Positions 8,544 to 16,421 of a DNA stretch of 44,550 bases are shown here, piece by piece. The stretch's first letter is position 1. Each line of letters opens with the position of its first letter. Made by a program: the position numbers and the translations under genes. Source of the stretch: Lysobacteraceae bacterium PS02065 (GTDB lineage: Bacteria; Pseudomonadota; Gammaproteobacteria; Xanthomonadales; Rhodanobacteraceae); contig JASCPI010000041.1 of NCBI GenBank assembly GCA_029959555.1, positions 1 through 44,550 of the forward strand, given 5' to 3'. The notes below the pieces were generated by a model, which worked only from the letters and a program-made list of their open reading frames with translations, ran no database searches and was not told the origin of the DNA.

Positions 8544-9107
8544 ATGCTCGAATCCGCGCCGCTCTCCAACCAGTTGCTGATCGCGATGCCGACACTTCGC
8601 GATCCGAACTTCGCGCGCGGCGTGGCGCTGCTCTGCCAGCACGGCGAGGACGGCGCGATGGGCATCATGATCAACCGCCTCTCGGAATACCGCCTCGGCG
8701 ACGTGCTCGCGCAGATGAACCTGCGCTCGGAACTGCGCGAAGTGATCGATTCGCCCGTGCTCATCGGCGGCCCCGTGCAGCCGGAGCGCGGCTTCGTGCT
8801 GCATACGCCGCACGGCGAATGGGATTCCTCGTTCCGCATCTCCGACGAGATCAGCGTGACGACCTCGCGCGACATCCTCGCCGCGATCGCCACCGGCCAC
8901 GGCCCGCGCAACGCCGTCGTCGCGCTCGGCTACTCGGGCTGGAGCCCGGGCCAGATCGAGCACGAGCTGCGCGAGAACGCGTGGCTGACCGCGCCCGCGA
9001 GCAACACCATCGTCTTCGAAACCCCCCTCGACGAGCGCTGGCAGGCCTCCGCGGCGCTGGTCGGCGTCAACCTCGCCCGCATCTCGCCGTATGCCGGCAA
9101 CGCCTGA
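8544..9107 (+). CDS. yqgE: YqgE/AlgH family protein
   Basis: YqgE/AlgH is a widely conserved UPF0301 protein of unsettled biochemical role; AlgH has been linked to alginate regulation in Pseudomonas. The 187-aa product has the full family pattern: SNQLLIAMPTLRDPNFARGV, HGEDGAMGIMINRL, PVLIGGPVQPERGFVLHT, ALGYSGWSPGQIEHELRENA and the C-terminal ARISPYAGNA. The start was set by length and by the MLESAPLSNQ opening; a longer open frame upstream looks non-coding. It overlaps ruvX by 17 nt, and yqgE-ruvX-pyrB forms one unit, as in Pseudomonas apart from the missing pyrR. Confidence 0.96.
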   Translation: MLESAPLSNQLLIAMPTLRDPNFARGVALLCQHGEDGAMGIMINRLSEYRLGDVLAQMNLRSELREVIDSPVLIGGPVQPERGFVLHTPHGEWDSSFRISDEISVTTSRDILAAIATGHGPRNAVVALGYSGWSPGQIEHELRENAWLTAPASNTIVFETPLDERWQASAALVGVNLARISPYAGNA

Positions 9108-9570
9108 CCCGGCGCCCGCGCCGGTGGCCGCCGGCGGCGGCAGCGTGCTCGCATTCGACGTGGGCCGGCGCATCGTCGGCGTCGCGATCGGACACCGCCT
9201 GACCGGTACCGCACGTGCGCTCGTCGCCGTGCCCGCACGCAACGGCGCGACCGACTGGGACGCGATCGCGAAACTCGTCCGCGAATGGCAGCCGGACGCG
9301 TTCGTGGTCGGCCTGCCGCTCGCACTCGACGGCAGCGAACAACCCATGAGCGTGTTCGCGCGTGCCTTCGGCGAGGAGCTGCAGAAGCGCTTCGCGCGCC
9401 CCGTGCACGCGGTCGACGAGCGCCATACGTCGCGCGAGGCCGCGCGCCGCTTCGCCGCGCAGCGCGCCGCGGGCACCGCGAAACGCAAGCACGCGGATGC
9501 GATCGACGCGCTCGCGGCCCAGATCATCCTCGAAAGCTGGCTGGCCTCCGCGCCGGCGAACTCCGCATGA
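9091..9570 (+). CDS. ruvX: RuvX/YqgF, Holliday-junction resolvase-like / pre-16S rRNA nuclease
   Basis: YqgF (RuvX) is an RNase H-fold nuclease involved in 5' processing of pre-16S rRNA and described as a putative Holliday-junction resolvase. The 159-aa product begins with a short A/P-rich extension. It then shows LAFDVGRRIVGVAIG (catalytic Asp), FVVGLPLALDGSEQ, VHAVDERHTSREAARR (catalytic Glu in DER) and the closing helix KHADAIDALAAQIILESW with the last acidic residue. The start overlaps yqgE by 17 nt and its stop overlaps the pyrB start (ATGA), so the three genes are translationally coupled. Confidence 0.94.
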   Translation: MPATPDPAPAPVAAGGGSVLAFDVGRRIVGVAIGHRLTGTARALVAVPARNGATDWDAIAKLVREWQPDAFVVGLPLALDGSEQPMSVFARAFGEELQKRFARPVHAVDERHTSREAARRFAAQRAAGTAKRKHADAIDALAAQIILESWLASAPANSA

Positions 9571-10508
9571 ACGACACCCAGATCGACGCCGACGGGCACC
9601 TGCGCCACCTCGTCACGCTGGACGGACTCGGCCGCGAGCGCATCACCGCCCTGCTCGACCGTGCGGCCGCGCTGCGCGCCGCTTCGGCCGCCGGGCAGAC
9701 GCCGCAGCTGCTCGCCGGCAGGACCGTGATCAACCTGTTCTTCGAGCCATCCACGCGCACGCGCACGAGCTTCGAGCTCGCCGCGCGCCGCCTCGGTGCG
9801 CATGTCCTCAACTTCGACATCGCGAGCTCCTCGACGAGCAAGGGCGAGTCGATCGAGGACACGCTCGCCACGCTCGAGGCGATGCACGCCGACGCGTTCA
9901 TCGTGCGCCACAAGGAGAACGGCACGCCGGCACGCCTCGCCGCGTGCGCGACGCGCGCCGCGATCCTCAACGCCGGCGACGGCAACCACGCCCACCCGAC
10001 CCAGGGCCTGCTCGACGCGCTGACCATCCGCGACCGCCACGCCGACCTCTCCGCGATCAGCGTGGCAATCTGCGGCGACATCCTGCATTCGCGCGTGGCG
10101 CGCTCGGACCTGCACGTGCTGCGTGCGCTCGGCGTGCGCGAACTGCGCGCCTGCGGCCCGCGCGCGCTGCTGCCGCCGGCGCACGACCTGCCCGGTTGCG
10201 TGGTCACCGAGGATCTCGATGCTGCGATCGAAGGCGTCGACGTCGTCATCATGCTGCGCCTGCAGAAGGAACGCATGCAGCAGGCGCACGTCGACAGCGA
10301 AGCCGCGTACTTCGAACGCTACGGCCTCACCCCGAAGCGCCTCGCGCGCGCCGCGAAGGACGCCCTCGTCATGCATCCGGGCCCGATGAACCGCGGCGTC
10401 GAGATCGACTCCGCCGTCGCCGACGGCCCGCAGTCGGCGATCCTCGCCCAGGTCGCCAACGGCGTTCCCGTGCGCATGGCCTGCCTGGCTGCGCTGCTGT
10501 CTCCGTAA
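9567..10508 (+). CDS. pyrB: Aspartate carbamoyltransferase catalytic subunit
   Basis: PyrB joins carbamoyl phosphate and aspartate, the first committed step of pyrimidine synthesis. The 313-aa product has the carbamoyl-phosphate loop EPSTRTRTSFELA near residue 60, SSSTSKGESIEDT with the active-site lysine, IVRHKENG, GDGNHAHPTQGLLDALTI and the C-terminal MHPGPMNRGVEID. Its length fits a bare catalytic chain. The ATG overlaps the ruvX stop. In Pseudomonas, PyrB works in a complex with an inactive dihydroorotase encoded next to it; here the next gene is an unrelated lipoprotein, and no pyrC-like or pyrI-like gene is in view. Confidence 0.97.
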   Translation: MNDTQIDADGHLRHLVTLDGLGRERITALLDRAAALRAASAAGQTPQLLAGRTVINLFFEPSTRTRTSFELAARRLGAHVLNFDIASSSTSKGESIEDTLATLEAMHADAFIVRHKENGTPARLAACATRAAILNAGDGNHAHPTQGLLDALTIRDRHADLSAISVAICGDILHSRVARSDLHVLRALGVRELRACGPRALLPPAHDLPGCVVTEDLDAAIEGVDVVIMLRLQKERMQQAHVDSEAAYFERYGLTPKRLARAAKDALVMHPGPMNRGVEIDSAVADGPQSAILAQVANGVPVRMACLAALLSP

Positions 10509-10532
10509 CACCACCACCAAGGAACCGGTTCC

Positions 10533-12221
10533 ATGTTCGACAACCGATTGCTCCGCACCGCCGTGCTCGGCGGCCTGCTCGCGCTCGCCGCCTGCGGCAA
10601 GAAGGAAGAAGACACCTCCCCGCTCGGGTTCGTGCCGGCCGACACGCCGTTCGTGATCGCCAACACCGAGGCCGTGCCCGAAGCCACCCGCGCGGCCTGG
10701 TCGCGCCAGATGCAGGCCGCCTGGCCGGTGATCATCGGCCTCTACGAGCAGATGCTCGCGACGCCGACGCCGGACGATGCCGATCCGCGCGTGCAGACCG
10801 CGCGCAACGTGGCCAAGGCGCTGATCGACGAGATCAAGCCGCGCAACACGCCGGAGAAGTGGGCCGAGATCGGTCTCGGCATGGCGTCGCGCGGTGCGGT
10901 CTACGGCGTCGGACTCGTACCGGTCGTGCGCATCGAACTCGGTGACGCCGATGCGTTCCGCGCGATGATCGCGCGTGTCGAGGCTGCAAGCGGCGCCAAG
11001 CTCGGCACGCTCGACGTGGGCGGCCAGCCCGTCTGGACCATCGACATCGACAAGGTCCGCGGCCTCATCGCGATCCAGGACAAGCACCTCGTCGCGAGCC
11101 TGCTGCCGGTGAATGCCGAAGAAGCCCTCGTGCGCGGGGTGCTCGGCCTCGACAAGCCCGAGCAGAACCTCGCCGGCACCGAGGCGCTCGCCAAGCTCGG
11201 CAAGGACGAAGGCTACACGCCGTACGGCAGCGGCTGGGTCGACCTGCGCCGCGTCGTCGCGCTGCTCGACAAGGATCCCGGCTACCGCGCGTTCGCGAGG
11301 CTGGTCACCGAGACGCCGGTGCCGATCGACGACACCTGCCGCGCCGAGCTCGACGGCGTCGTCGCGCAGATGCCGCGCATCGTGTTCGGCTACACCCGCT
11401 TCGAACCCACGCACATGGACATGACCACGCGCCTGGACCTCGCCGCGCCGATCGCACAGTCGCTGCAGACGCTGTCGGTACCGCCGCCGGGTTCGGCCGC
11501 GCCGGCCGGTGCGCTGTACGACATCGCGCTCTCGCTGCCGGTGCTCAAGCTCAAGGACTTCGCGCTCGCGCGCATCGAGCCCGTGGTGGCCTCCCCGTTC
11601 AAGTGCGCCGCGTTCGCCGACTGGAACACCCAGGCCGTCGAGCTCAAGCAGCAGCTCTCGCAGTTCGTGCCGCCGCCGCTGAGCGATTTCACCGGCCTGC
11701 GCCTCACGCTCGACCGCCTCGCCTGGCCGGCCGACGGCGAGCCCGACGTCGCCGCGCGCCTGCTCGTGGCGAGCGCCAACCCCACCGCGATCGTCGGCAT
11801 GGCACAGCTCGCGGTCCCCGCGCTCGCCGAGCTCAAGCTCGCCGCCGACGGCAAGCCCGTGAAGCTGCCGGAAGGCCTGATCCCCGACAGCATGGGTTAT
11901 GCGCCGGACGTCAGCGTCGCGATGAACGACAAGGCCCTCGCCTTCGCCACCGGCGACGGCGACCTGCCGGGTTACCTCTCGGCAGCGGTGGCCAGCGACG
12001 GCCAGCTCATGCGCGTCAACTACACCGGGGCGTTCTATACGCTCATGGGCGACCTCATGACGCGCTTCTCGGCGATGCTGCCGGAGAAGGACCGCGCCAA
12101 CCTTGAGCAGCAGCGCGAGCTCTATGCGCTGTATGCACAGTGGTTCAAGCACTTCGACATCCACGTCAACGCGACGTCGAAGGGCCTGGAGATCGTGCAG
12201 ACGGTCGAACTCGCGCCCTGA
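10533..12221 (+). CDS. Large predicted lipoprotein of unknown function
   Basis: A 562-aa protein I cannot assign to a named family. It opens with a signal peptide ending in the lipobox LAAC (cysteine 21), followed by GKKEED; glycine at +2 favours sorting to the outer membrane. The mature part begins with GFVPADTPFVIANTEAVPE, reminiscent of DUF3352-type proteins, and alternates helical and strand-like segments with no further membrane helix. AAGGAA stands ten bases before the ATG. It begins 24 bp after pyrB and is probably cotranscribed. Codon use is like its neighbours, so I see no sign of transfer. A periplasm-facing structural or binding role is an inference from location only. Confidence 0.85.
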   Translation: MFDNRLLRTAVLGGLLALAACGKKEEDTSPLGFVPADTPFVIANTEAVPEATRAAWSRQMQAAWPVIIGLYEQMLATPTPDDADPRVQTARNVAKALIDEIKPRNTPEKWAEIGLGMASRGAVYGVGLVPVVRIELGDADAFRAMIARVEAASGAKLGTLDVGGQPVWTIDIDKVRGLIAIQDKHLVASLLPVNAEEALVRGVLGLDKPEQNLAGTEALAKLGKDEGYTPYGSGWVDLRRVVALLDKDPGYRAFARLVTETPVPIDDTCRAELDGVVAQMPRIVFGYTRFEPTHMDMTTRLDLAAPIAQSLQTLSVPPPGSAAPAGALYDIALSLPVLKLKDFALARIEPVVASPFKCAAFADWNTQAVELKQQLSQFVPPPLSDFTGLRLTLDRLAWPADGEPDVAARLLVASANPTAIVGMAQLAVPALAELKLAADGKPVKLPEGLIPDSMGYAPDVSVAMNDKALAFATGDGDLPGYLSAAVASDGQLMRVNYTGAFYTLMGDLMTRFSAMLPEKDRANLEQQRELYALYAQWFKHFDIHVNATSKGLEIVQTVELAP

Positions 12222-12231
12222 CCGGCCGAGG

Positions 12232-12259
12232 GTCGCGCGCGGCGTCAGTCGCGCGCGAC
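12232..12259. terminator. Convergent hairpin, possible bidirectional terminator
   Basis: A perfect 10-bp stem, GTCGCGCGCG (12232-12241) and CGCGCGCGAC (12250-12259), with an 8-nt loop. It lies between the converging lipoprotein and methyltransferase genes and covers the last codons and stop of the latter. Neither strand has a T-tract, so termination is a guess. Confidence 0.4.
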
Positions 12260-12991
12260 GTACCAGCGCCGGCCGGCCCACCCCGGGCCGGCCGCGCCAT
12301 CGTCGAGCGCCAGCACGAGCCGCGTGCCGGGATGACGTGCGAGGCAGGCCCCGAGCCAGGCCTCGTCGAGGGTATGCATCTCGAACACCGCGCCACGCCG
12401 CCAGGCGAGTCGGCGCAACACGTTGAGCCAACGGTTGGGCACGTGACGATAGAACCGTCCGCGCCAACTGGCGTCGGGTCCGGTGACGAACTGGAACCCC
12501 GCCACGCCACCCGGCGCGAGCACGCGCAGGAACTCCTCGACGTAGCCTTGTGCGAGCACGCTCGGGATGTGCTGCAGCGTCATGCACGAGTACACGAGAT
12601 CCACGCTCGCATCGGCGACCATCGGCAGCCGTGGCGTGGCGTTCTCGACGAAGCGCGCATTGCCGATGTCGGCATTGAGCATGCGTGCCGTGTCGAGCAT
12701 GCCGGCCGAGACGTCGATGCCGATCGCCTCGTCGAAATGCATCGCGAGCGAGCGCGTCAGGCGCCCCGCGCCGCAACCGAAATCGAGCGCGAGGCCGCGC
12801 CGGCGCGGCAGGCCCCATGTCGCGAGGGCCGCCATCTGGGCGTCGATTTCGGCACGCCCCGTGGCGAGGAACTCGTCGGCATCCCAGCGCCCGCCACGCT
12901 TGTCGGGCCGCGACAGCACGGCCCACAGCGGGTCGTCGCGCCCCAGCGTCGTCCAGACGCGGCGCAGGTGGTCGAGCTGGGCCTGGCTCAT
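12245..12991 (-). CDS. Class I SAM-dependent methyltransferase
   Basis: A 248-aa cytoplasmic methyltransferase of the UbiE/type-11 style. Motif I, LALDFGCGAGRLTRSL, lies near residue 67, the acidic end of strand 2 in AIGIDVSAGML, and motif IV-like DASVDLVYSCMTLQHIP near 130. FLRVLAPGGVAGFQF is the usual post-motif helix and strand. The substrate cannot be told; the C-terminal half has no recognisable binding domain. It starts 47 bp downstream of pilU on the same strand, but a GC hairpin lies in between, so cotranscription is uncertain. The ribosome site is weak. Confidence 0.86.
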   Translation of the reverse strand: MSQAQLDHLRRVWTTLGRDDPLWAVLSRPDKRGGRWDADEFLATGRAEIDAQMAALATWGLPRRRGLALDFGCGAGRLTRSLAMHFDEAIGIDVSAGMLDTARMLNADIGNARFVENATPRLPMVADASVDLVYSCMTLQHIPSVLAQGYVEEFLRVLAPGGVAGFQFVTGPDASWRGRFYRHVPNRWLNVLRRLAWRRGAVFEMHTLDEAWLGACLARHPGTRLVLALDDGAAGPGWAGRRWYVARD

Positions 12992-13001
12992 GCCTGGACC
13001 C

Positions 13002-13022
13002 GCGGCGCCGTGACGGCGCCGC
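13002..13022 (-). terminator. GC hairpin between pilU and the methyltransferase gene
   Basis: GCGGCGCCG (13002-13010) and CGGCGCCGC (13014-13022) form a perfect 9-bp stem with a 3-nt loop, 15 bp after the pilU stop and 10 bp before the methyltransferase start. There is no T-tract. It could terminate or attenuate pilU transcription, or mask the weak ribosome site of the next gene. Confidence 0.4.
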
Positions 13023-13037
13023 GAATGCGGATCACGG

Positions 13038-14168
13038 TCATGAGGTCTCGATGAGCTCCACGCCGTCGAGGCCCTGCGACAGGGTGTGCGCGTCGCCGCC
13101 CTGGGCGAGCTTGATCTTCAGGCGCACCTCGTTGGACGAATCGGCGTGGCGCAACGCGTCCTCGTACGAGATCTCGCCGGCCTGGTAGAGCTCGAACAAG
13201 GCCTGGTCGAACGTCCGCATGCCGAGGTTCGTCGATTCCTTCATGACGTCCTTGAGCTTGTGGATGTCGCCCTGGCGGATGTAGTCCTGCACCAGCGGCG
13301 TGCCGAGCAGCACCTCGATCGCGACGCGTCGCGACTTGCCGTCCGGCGTCGGGATCAGCTGCTGCGCGACCACGCCCTTGAGGTTCAGCGACAGGTCCAT
13401 GAACAGCTGCGAGCGCCGGTCCTCGGGGAAGAAGTGGATGATGCGGTCCATCGCCTGGTTGGCGTTGTTCGCATGCAGCGTACACAGGCAGAGGTGGCCC
13501 GTTTCGGAGAAGTTGATCGCGTGCTCCATCGTCTCGCGCGTGCGCACCTCGCCGATCATGATGACGTCGGGTGCCTGGCGCAGCGTGTTCTTGAGCGCGT
13601 TCTCCCAGGTGTCGGTGTCGATGCCGAGCTCGCGCTGCGTGATGATGCAGCCCTCGTGCTTGTGCACGTACTCGATCGGGTCCTCGATCGTGATGATGTG
13701 GCCGGTCGAGTTCTGGTTGCGGTAGCCGATCATCGCCGCAAGCGACGTCGACTTACCCGTGCCGGTCGCGCCGACGAAGATGATGATGCCGCGCTTGGTC
13801 ATCGCGAGCGTCTTGATGATCGGCGGCAGGCTGAGCTCGTCGACCGTAGGGATGCGCGTCTCGATGCGGCGCAGGACCATGCCGACGCAGTTGCGCTGGT
13901 AGAAGCACGACACGCGGAAGCGACCGACGCCGGTGACGGCGATCGCGAACTGGCACTCGTGCGTCTTCTCGAACTCCTCGCGCTGCGAGGGCGTCATGAC
14001 GTTGAGCACCATGTCGCGCGACTGCTGCGGGGTCAGCGCGTTCTGGGTGATCGGCGCGATGCGCCCATGCACCTTCATCGACGGGGCGACGCCCGCCGTG
14101 ATGAACAGGTCGGACGCCTTCTTGTGCACCATCAGCTTGAGGAACGAGGTGAAATCGACGCTGCTCAT
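13038..14168 (-). CDS. pilU: PilU, type IV pilus retraction ATPase
   Basis: PilU is the PilT-dependent hexameric ATPase that helps drive pilus retraction at the inner membrane. The 376-aa product follows Pseudomonas PilU along its length: LMVHKKASDLFITAG, ECQFAIAVTGVGRFRVSCFY, Walker A GATGTGKST, IEDPIEYVHKHEGCIITQRE, Walker B region DVIMIGEVRTRETM and GHLCLCTLHANNANQAMDRI. The C-terminus is the PilU type and lacks the AIRNLIRE motif of PilT. A start two codons upstream (14174) is open, but GGAG lies six bases before the ATG at 14168. It stands about 6.6 kb from pilT, whereas in Pseudomonas the two are adjacent. A weak -10 (TAAGAT, 14213-14208) lies 40 bp upstream. Confidence 0.95.
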   Translation of the reverse strand: MSSVDFTSFLKLMVHKKASDLFITAGVAPSMKVHGRIAPITQNALTPQQSRDMVLNVMTPSQREEFEKTHECQFAIAVTGVGRFRVSCFYQRNCVGMVLRRIETRIPTVDELSLPPIIKTLAMTKRGIIIFVGATGTGKSTSLAAMIGYRNQNSTGHIITIEDPIEYVHKHEGCIITQRELGIDTDTWENALKNTLRQAPDVIMIGEVRTRETMEHAINFSETGHLCLCTLHANNANQAMDRIIHFFPEDRRSQLFMDLSLNLKGVVAQQLIPTPDGKSRRVAIEVLLGTPLVQDYIRQGDIHKLKDVMKESTNLGMRTFDQALFELYQAGEISYEDALRHADSSNEVRLKIKLAQGGDAHTLSQGLDGVELIETS

Positions 14169-14269
14169 GTCCATCTCCGTGCACCGGGCGCGCCCGGGAT
14201 CGCCGGCATCTTACACCGCGCCATGCCGGCGCCACTGCGACCGGCGACACGGCCGCCGCACGCACCGCC

Positions 14270-14887
14270 TCAGCGACGCAGCATCACGGCCCGAAGCGAC
14301 AATCCCAGCATCAGCGCGACCAGCAGCAGCATGCCCGCCCGCGAACCCCACGGCAGCGTCACGGGCTCGGCGACGCCGTTCGTGACCGGCGGCCAGGGTG
14401 CCTCGGGCGGCTCGACGACCGCGGGCTGGTTCACGTGGAAGAACGCCACGAGCGGCGGAAAGCCGATGCGTTCCCCGTTGAATGCACTGCCGAGCCCATA
14501 CACCCCGGCCACCACCTCCTCGCCCGAACCGACGCGGTAAGACGGTGCCGTCGCCACGCCGTCGGCATCGGTGAGCACGCCGAGCGGATCCTCGGGCCCC
14601 ACGAAGGCGCCGATGGAAGCCGGCGCGGGCCCGCCCGGCTGGGCCGGATACACCGTGCCGTTCCGGAAGAACCACACCGTGAGTCCCGGCACCGGATGTC
14701 CATCGACGTCCTCCACCTTCACGGCGAAGCGCTGCTCGAGGAGCGTGCCGGGCGGTGCGTCGACGGCATGTTCTCCGACGAACGTGATGCGCGCGCGCGG
14801 GTTGTCGTTCTGCAGGTGCGCGGACGCCACGGCCGGCGCGACGAACAAGGCGAGGCCGGCGAGGGCCGGCGCGAGTTTCCCGATCAT
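14270..14887 (-). CDS. Exported Ig-like protein with a possible exosortase-type C-terminal anchor
   Basis: A 205-aa protein with a clear signal peptide (MIGKLAPALAGLALFVAPAV, cleavage after ASA near residue 23). The body resembles a bacterial Ig-like (Big-1) fold, with VKVEDVDGHPVPGLTVWFF and VLTDADGVATAPSYRVG. The tail has PVTLPWG (175-181), a single hydrophobic helix (about 184-201) and the basic end RAVMLRR, the tripartite layout of sorting signals processed by exosortases. It recalls a variant IPTLxxWG signal, and an exosortase H-like gene lies at 41565. The frame is open upstream, but GAGGGAG stands before the ATG at 14887. The Ig-like and sorting assignments are inferences. Confidence 0.78.
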   Translation of the reverse strand: MIGKLAPALAGLALFVAPAVASAHLQNDNPRARITFVGEHAVDAPPGTLLEQRFAVKVEDVDGHPVPGLTVWFFRNGTVYPAQPGGPAPASIGAFVGPEDPLGVLTDADGVATAPSYRVGSGEEVVAGVYGLGSAFNGERIGFPPLVAFFHVNQPAVVEPPEAPWPPVTNGVAEPVTLPWGSRAGMLLLVALMLGLSLRAVMLRR

Positions 14888-14966
14888 GTTCCACTCCCTC
14901 GATGGACGGACGACCCGTCGTGTCCTCGGGTGGCTGCCCCGATCGCGGGCGCCACGCTGTCCGGAG

Positions 14967-16292
14967 TCAGGACGCGCCGGATCGCGGTTTCGTCGCAGCG
15001 GAGGCCGCATCACGATCGATCAGCGAGTTCGCACGCGTGTCGCGCATGCGCACGTACACCAGCAGGGACACCGCGATGCACGCGGTCACGTACCAGTAGA
15101 AGCCTTGTTCGTAGCCGCTCCTCTTGAACCACAGCGCCACCGTCTCGGCCGTTCCGCCGAACAGCGAGACCGTGAGTGCGTAAGGCAGGCCGACGCCGAG
15201 CGCACGCACTTCGACCGGGAACAGCTCGGCCTTCACGACCGCGTTGATTGCCGTGTAGAACGACACGATGACCAGCGCGACCATGATCAGCGCGAACGCT
15301 TCGACCGGGTCGTGCGTCACCTCGAGTCGGCTCAGGATCGGCACCGTGCCGAGCGTGCCCAGCACGCCGAACGCGATCAGCACGGGACGGCGCCCGACGC
15401 GGTCGGACAGCGCGCCGACCAGCGGCTGCAGCAGCATGTACAGGAACAGGCTGCCGGCCGAGACCAGCGCGGCCGATTCCTTCGCCATGCCGACGCTGTT
15501 GACGAGGAATTTGTGCATGTACGTCGTGTACGTGTAGAACGCGAGCGTACCGCCCATCGTCAGGCCGACCACGGTCGCGACCGCACGCGGATGCTCGACC
15601 AGCAGCGTGCGCAGCGAACCCGAGCGCGCACGCGGCGCATGCGACTGCTCGAACGACTCGGTCTCGACCATCGAACGCCGCAGGTACAGTGCCGTCACGG
15701 CGGCGAGCGCGCCGATCACGAACGGGATGCGCCAGCCCCACGATTCGAGCTGTTCGGGTGTCAGGAACACCTGCTGCAGCAGGATCAGCACACCGAGCGC
15801 GAGCAGGTGGCCCATGATCAGCGTGACGTACTGGAAGCTCGACCAGAACCCGCGGTGTTCCTTCGTCGCCATCTCGCTGAGGTAGGTCGCCGAGGTGCCG
15901 TACTCGCCGCCGACGCTCAGGCCCTGCAGCATGCGTGCGAACACGAGCAGCGCCGGCGCGGCGACGCCGATCTGCGCGTAGCCCGGCGTGACCGCGATGA
16001 TCAGCGATCCCGCACACATGAGCAGCACCGACACCATGAGCGCCTTGCGGCGCCCGTGGCGGTCGGCGTAGTGGCCCATGAGCCAGCCACCGAGCGGCCG
16101 CATCAGGAACCCCAGCGCGAAGATCGCCGCCGTGTTGAGCAGCTGCGCGGTGTCGTCATGCTCCGGAAAGAACGCCTTCGCGAAGTACAGCGAGAAGGCC
16201 GCGTAGGCGTACCAGTCGTACCACTCGACGAGGTTGCCGACCGAGCCGCTGAAGATCGAGCGGAAGCGCTGCGAAGGACGGAGATTCGACAT
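14967..16292 (-). CDS. kgtP: KgtP-like MFS dicarboxylate:proton symporter
   Basis: A 441-aa major-facilitator protein of the metabolite:H+ symporter family, very like E. coli KgtP, which imports 2-oxoglutarate. It has 12 predicted membrane helices and family signatures: GNLVEWYDWYAYAAFSLYFA, FLMRPLGGWLMGHYADRHGRR, RMLQGLSVGGEYGTSATYLSE, RGFWSSFQYVTLIMG and LVGALSDRVGRRPVLIAFG. The open frame continues far upstream, but GGAG precedes the ATG at 16292 and the upstream part is not membrane-protein-like. The upstream gap is shared with the divergent flotillin operon and contains the phased hexamers described below. Substrate specificity is inferred from similarity. Confidence 0.88.
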   Translation of the reverse strand: MSNLRPSQRFRSIFSGSVGNLVEWYDWYAYAAFSLYFAKAFFPEHDDTAQLLNTAAIFALGFLMRPLGGWLMGHYADRHGRRKALMVSVLLMCAGSLIIAVTPGYAQIGVAAPALLVFARMLQGLSVGGEYGTSATYLSEMATKEHRGFWSSFQYVTLIMGHLLALGVLILLQQVFLTPEQLESWGWRIPFVIGALAAVTALYLRRSMVETESFEQSHAPRARSGSLRTLLVEHPRAVATVVGLTMGGTLAFYTYTTYMHKFLVNSVGMAKESAALVSAGSLFLYMLLQPLVGALSDRVGRRPVLIAFGVLGTLGTVPILSRLEVTHDPVEAFALIMVALVIVSFYTAINAVVKAELFPVEVRALGVGLPYALTVSLFGGTAETVALWFKRSGYEQGFYWYVTACIAVSLLVYVRMRDTRANSLIDRDAASAATKPRSGAS

Positions 16293-16356
16293 GCGGGCTC
16301 CACGCGGGTGAGGCCCCGATCTTCGCGGCGCCGAGCGCGCGCGTCCAACCCGACCA

Positions 16357-16395
16357 CGAACGTATTGCGTTCGTCTTACGTTCGGCGTACGTTCG
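16357..16395. promoter_or_regulatory. Four helically phased CGAACG/CGTTCG hexamers, probable operator
   Basis: CGAACG (16357-16362) is followed by CGTTCG at 16368-16373, 16379-16384 and 16390-16395; each copy starts exactly 11 bp after the last. The first two form the inverted repeat ACGAACG-5-CGTTCGT. The array overlaps a possible weak promoter (TTGCGT at 16365-16370, 17 bp, TACGTT at 16388-16393) and ends 26 bp before the ATG of a ribbon-helix-helix-like protein. It lies between that operon and divergent kgtP. Confidence 0.6.
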
Positions 16396-16421
16396 TATCC
16401 GAGTGATTCGAGGACTGACGG

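Noticed and set aside
8352..12926. A 1524-codon minus-strand open frame opposite yqgE, ruvX, pyrB and the lipoprotein
   Set aside because: No domain pattern and strongly skewed composition; the plus-strand genes account for the region.
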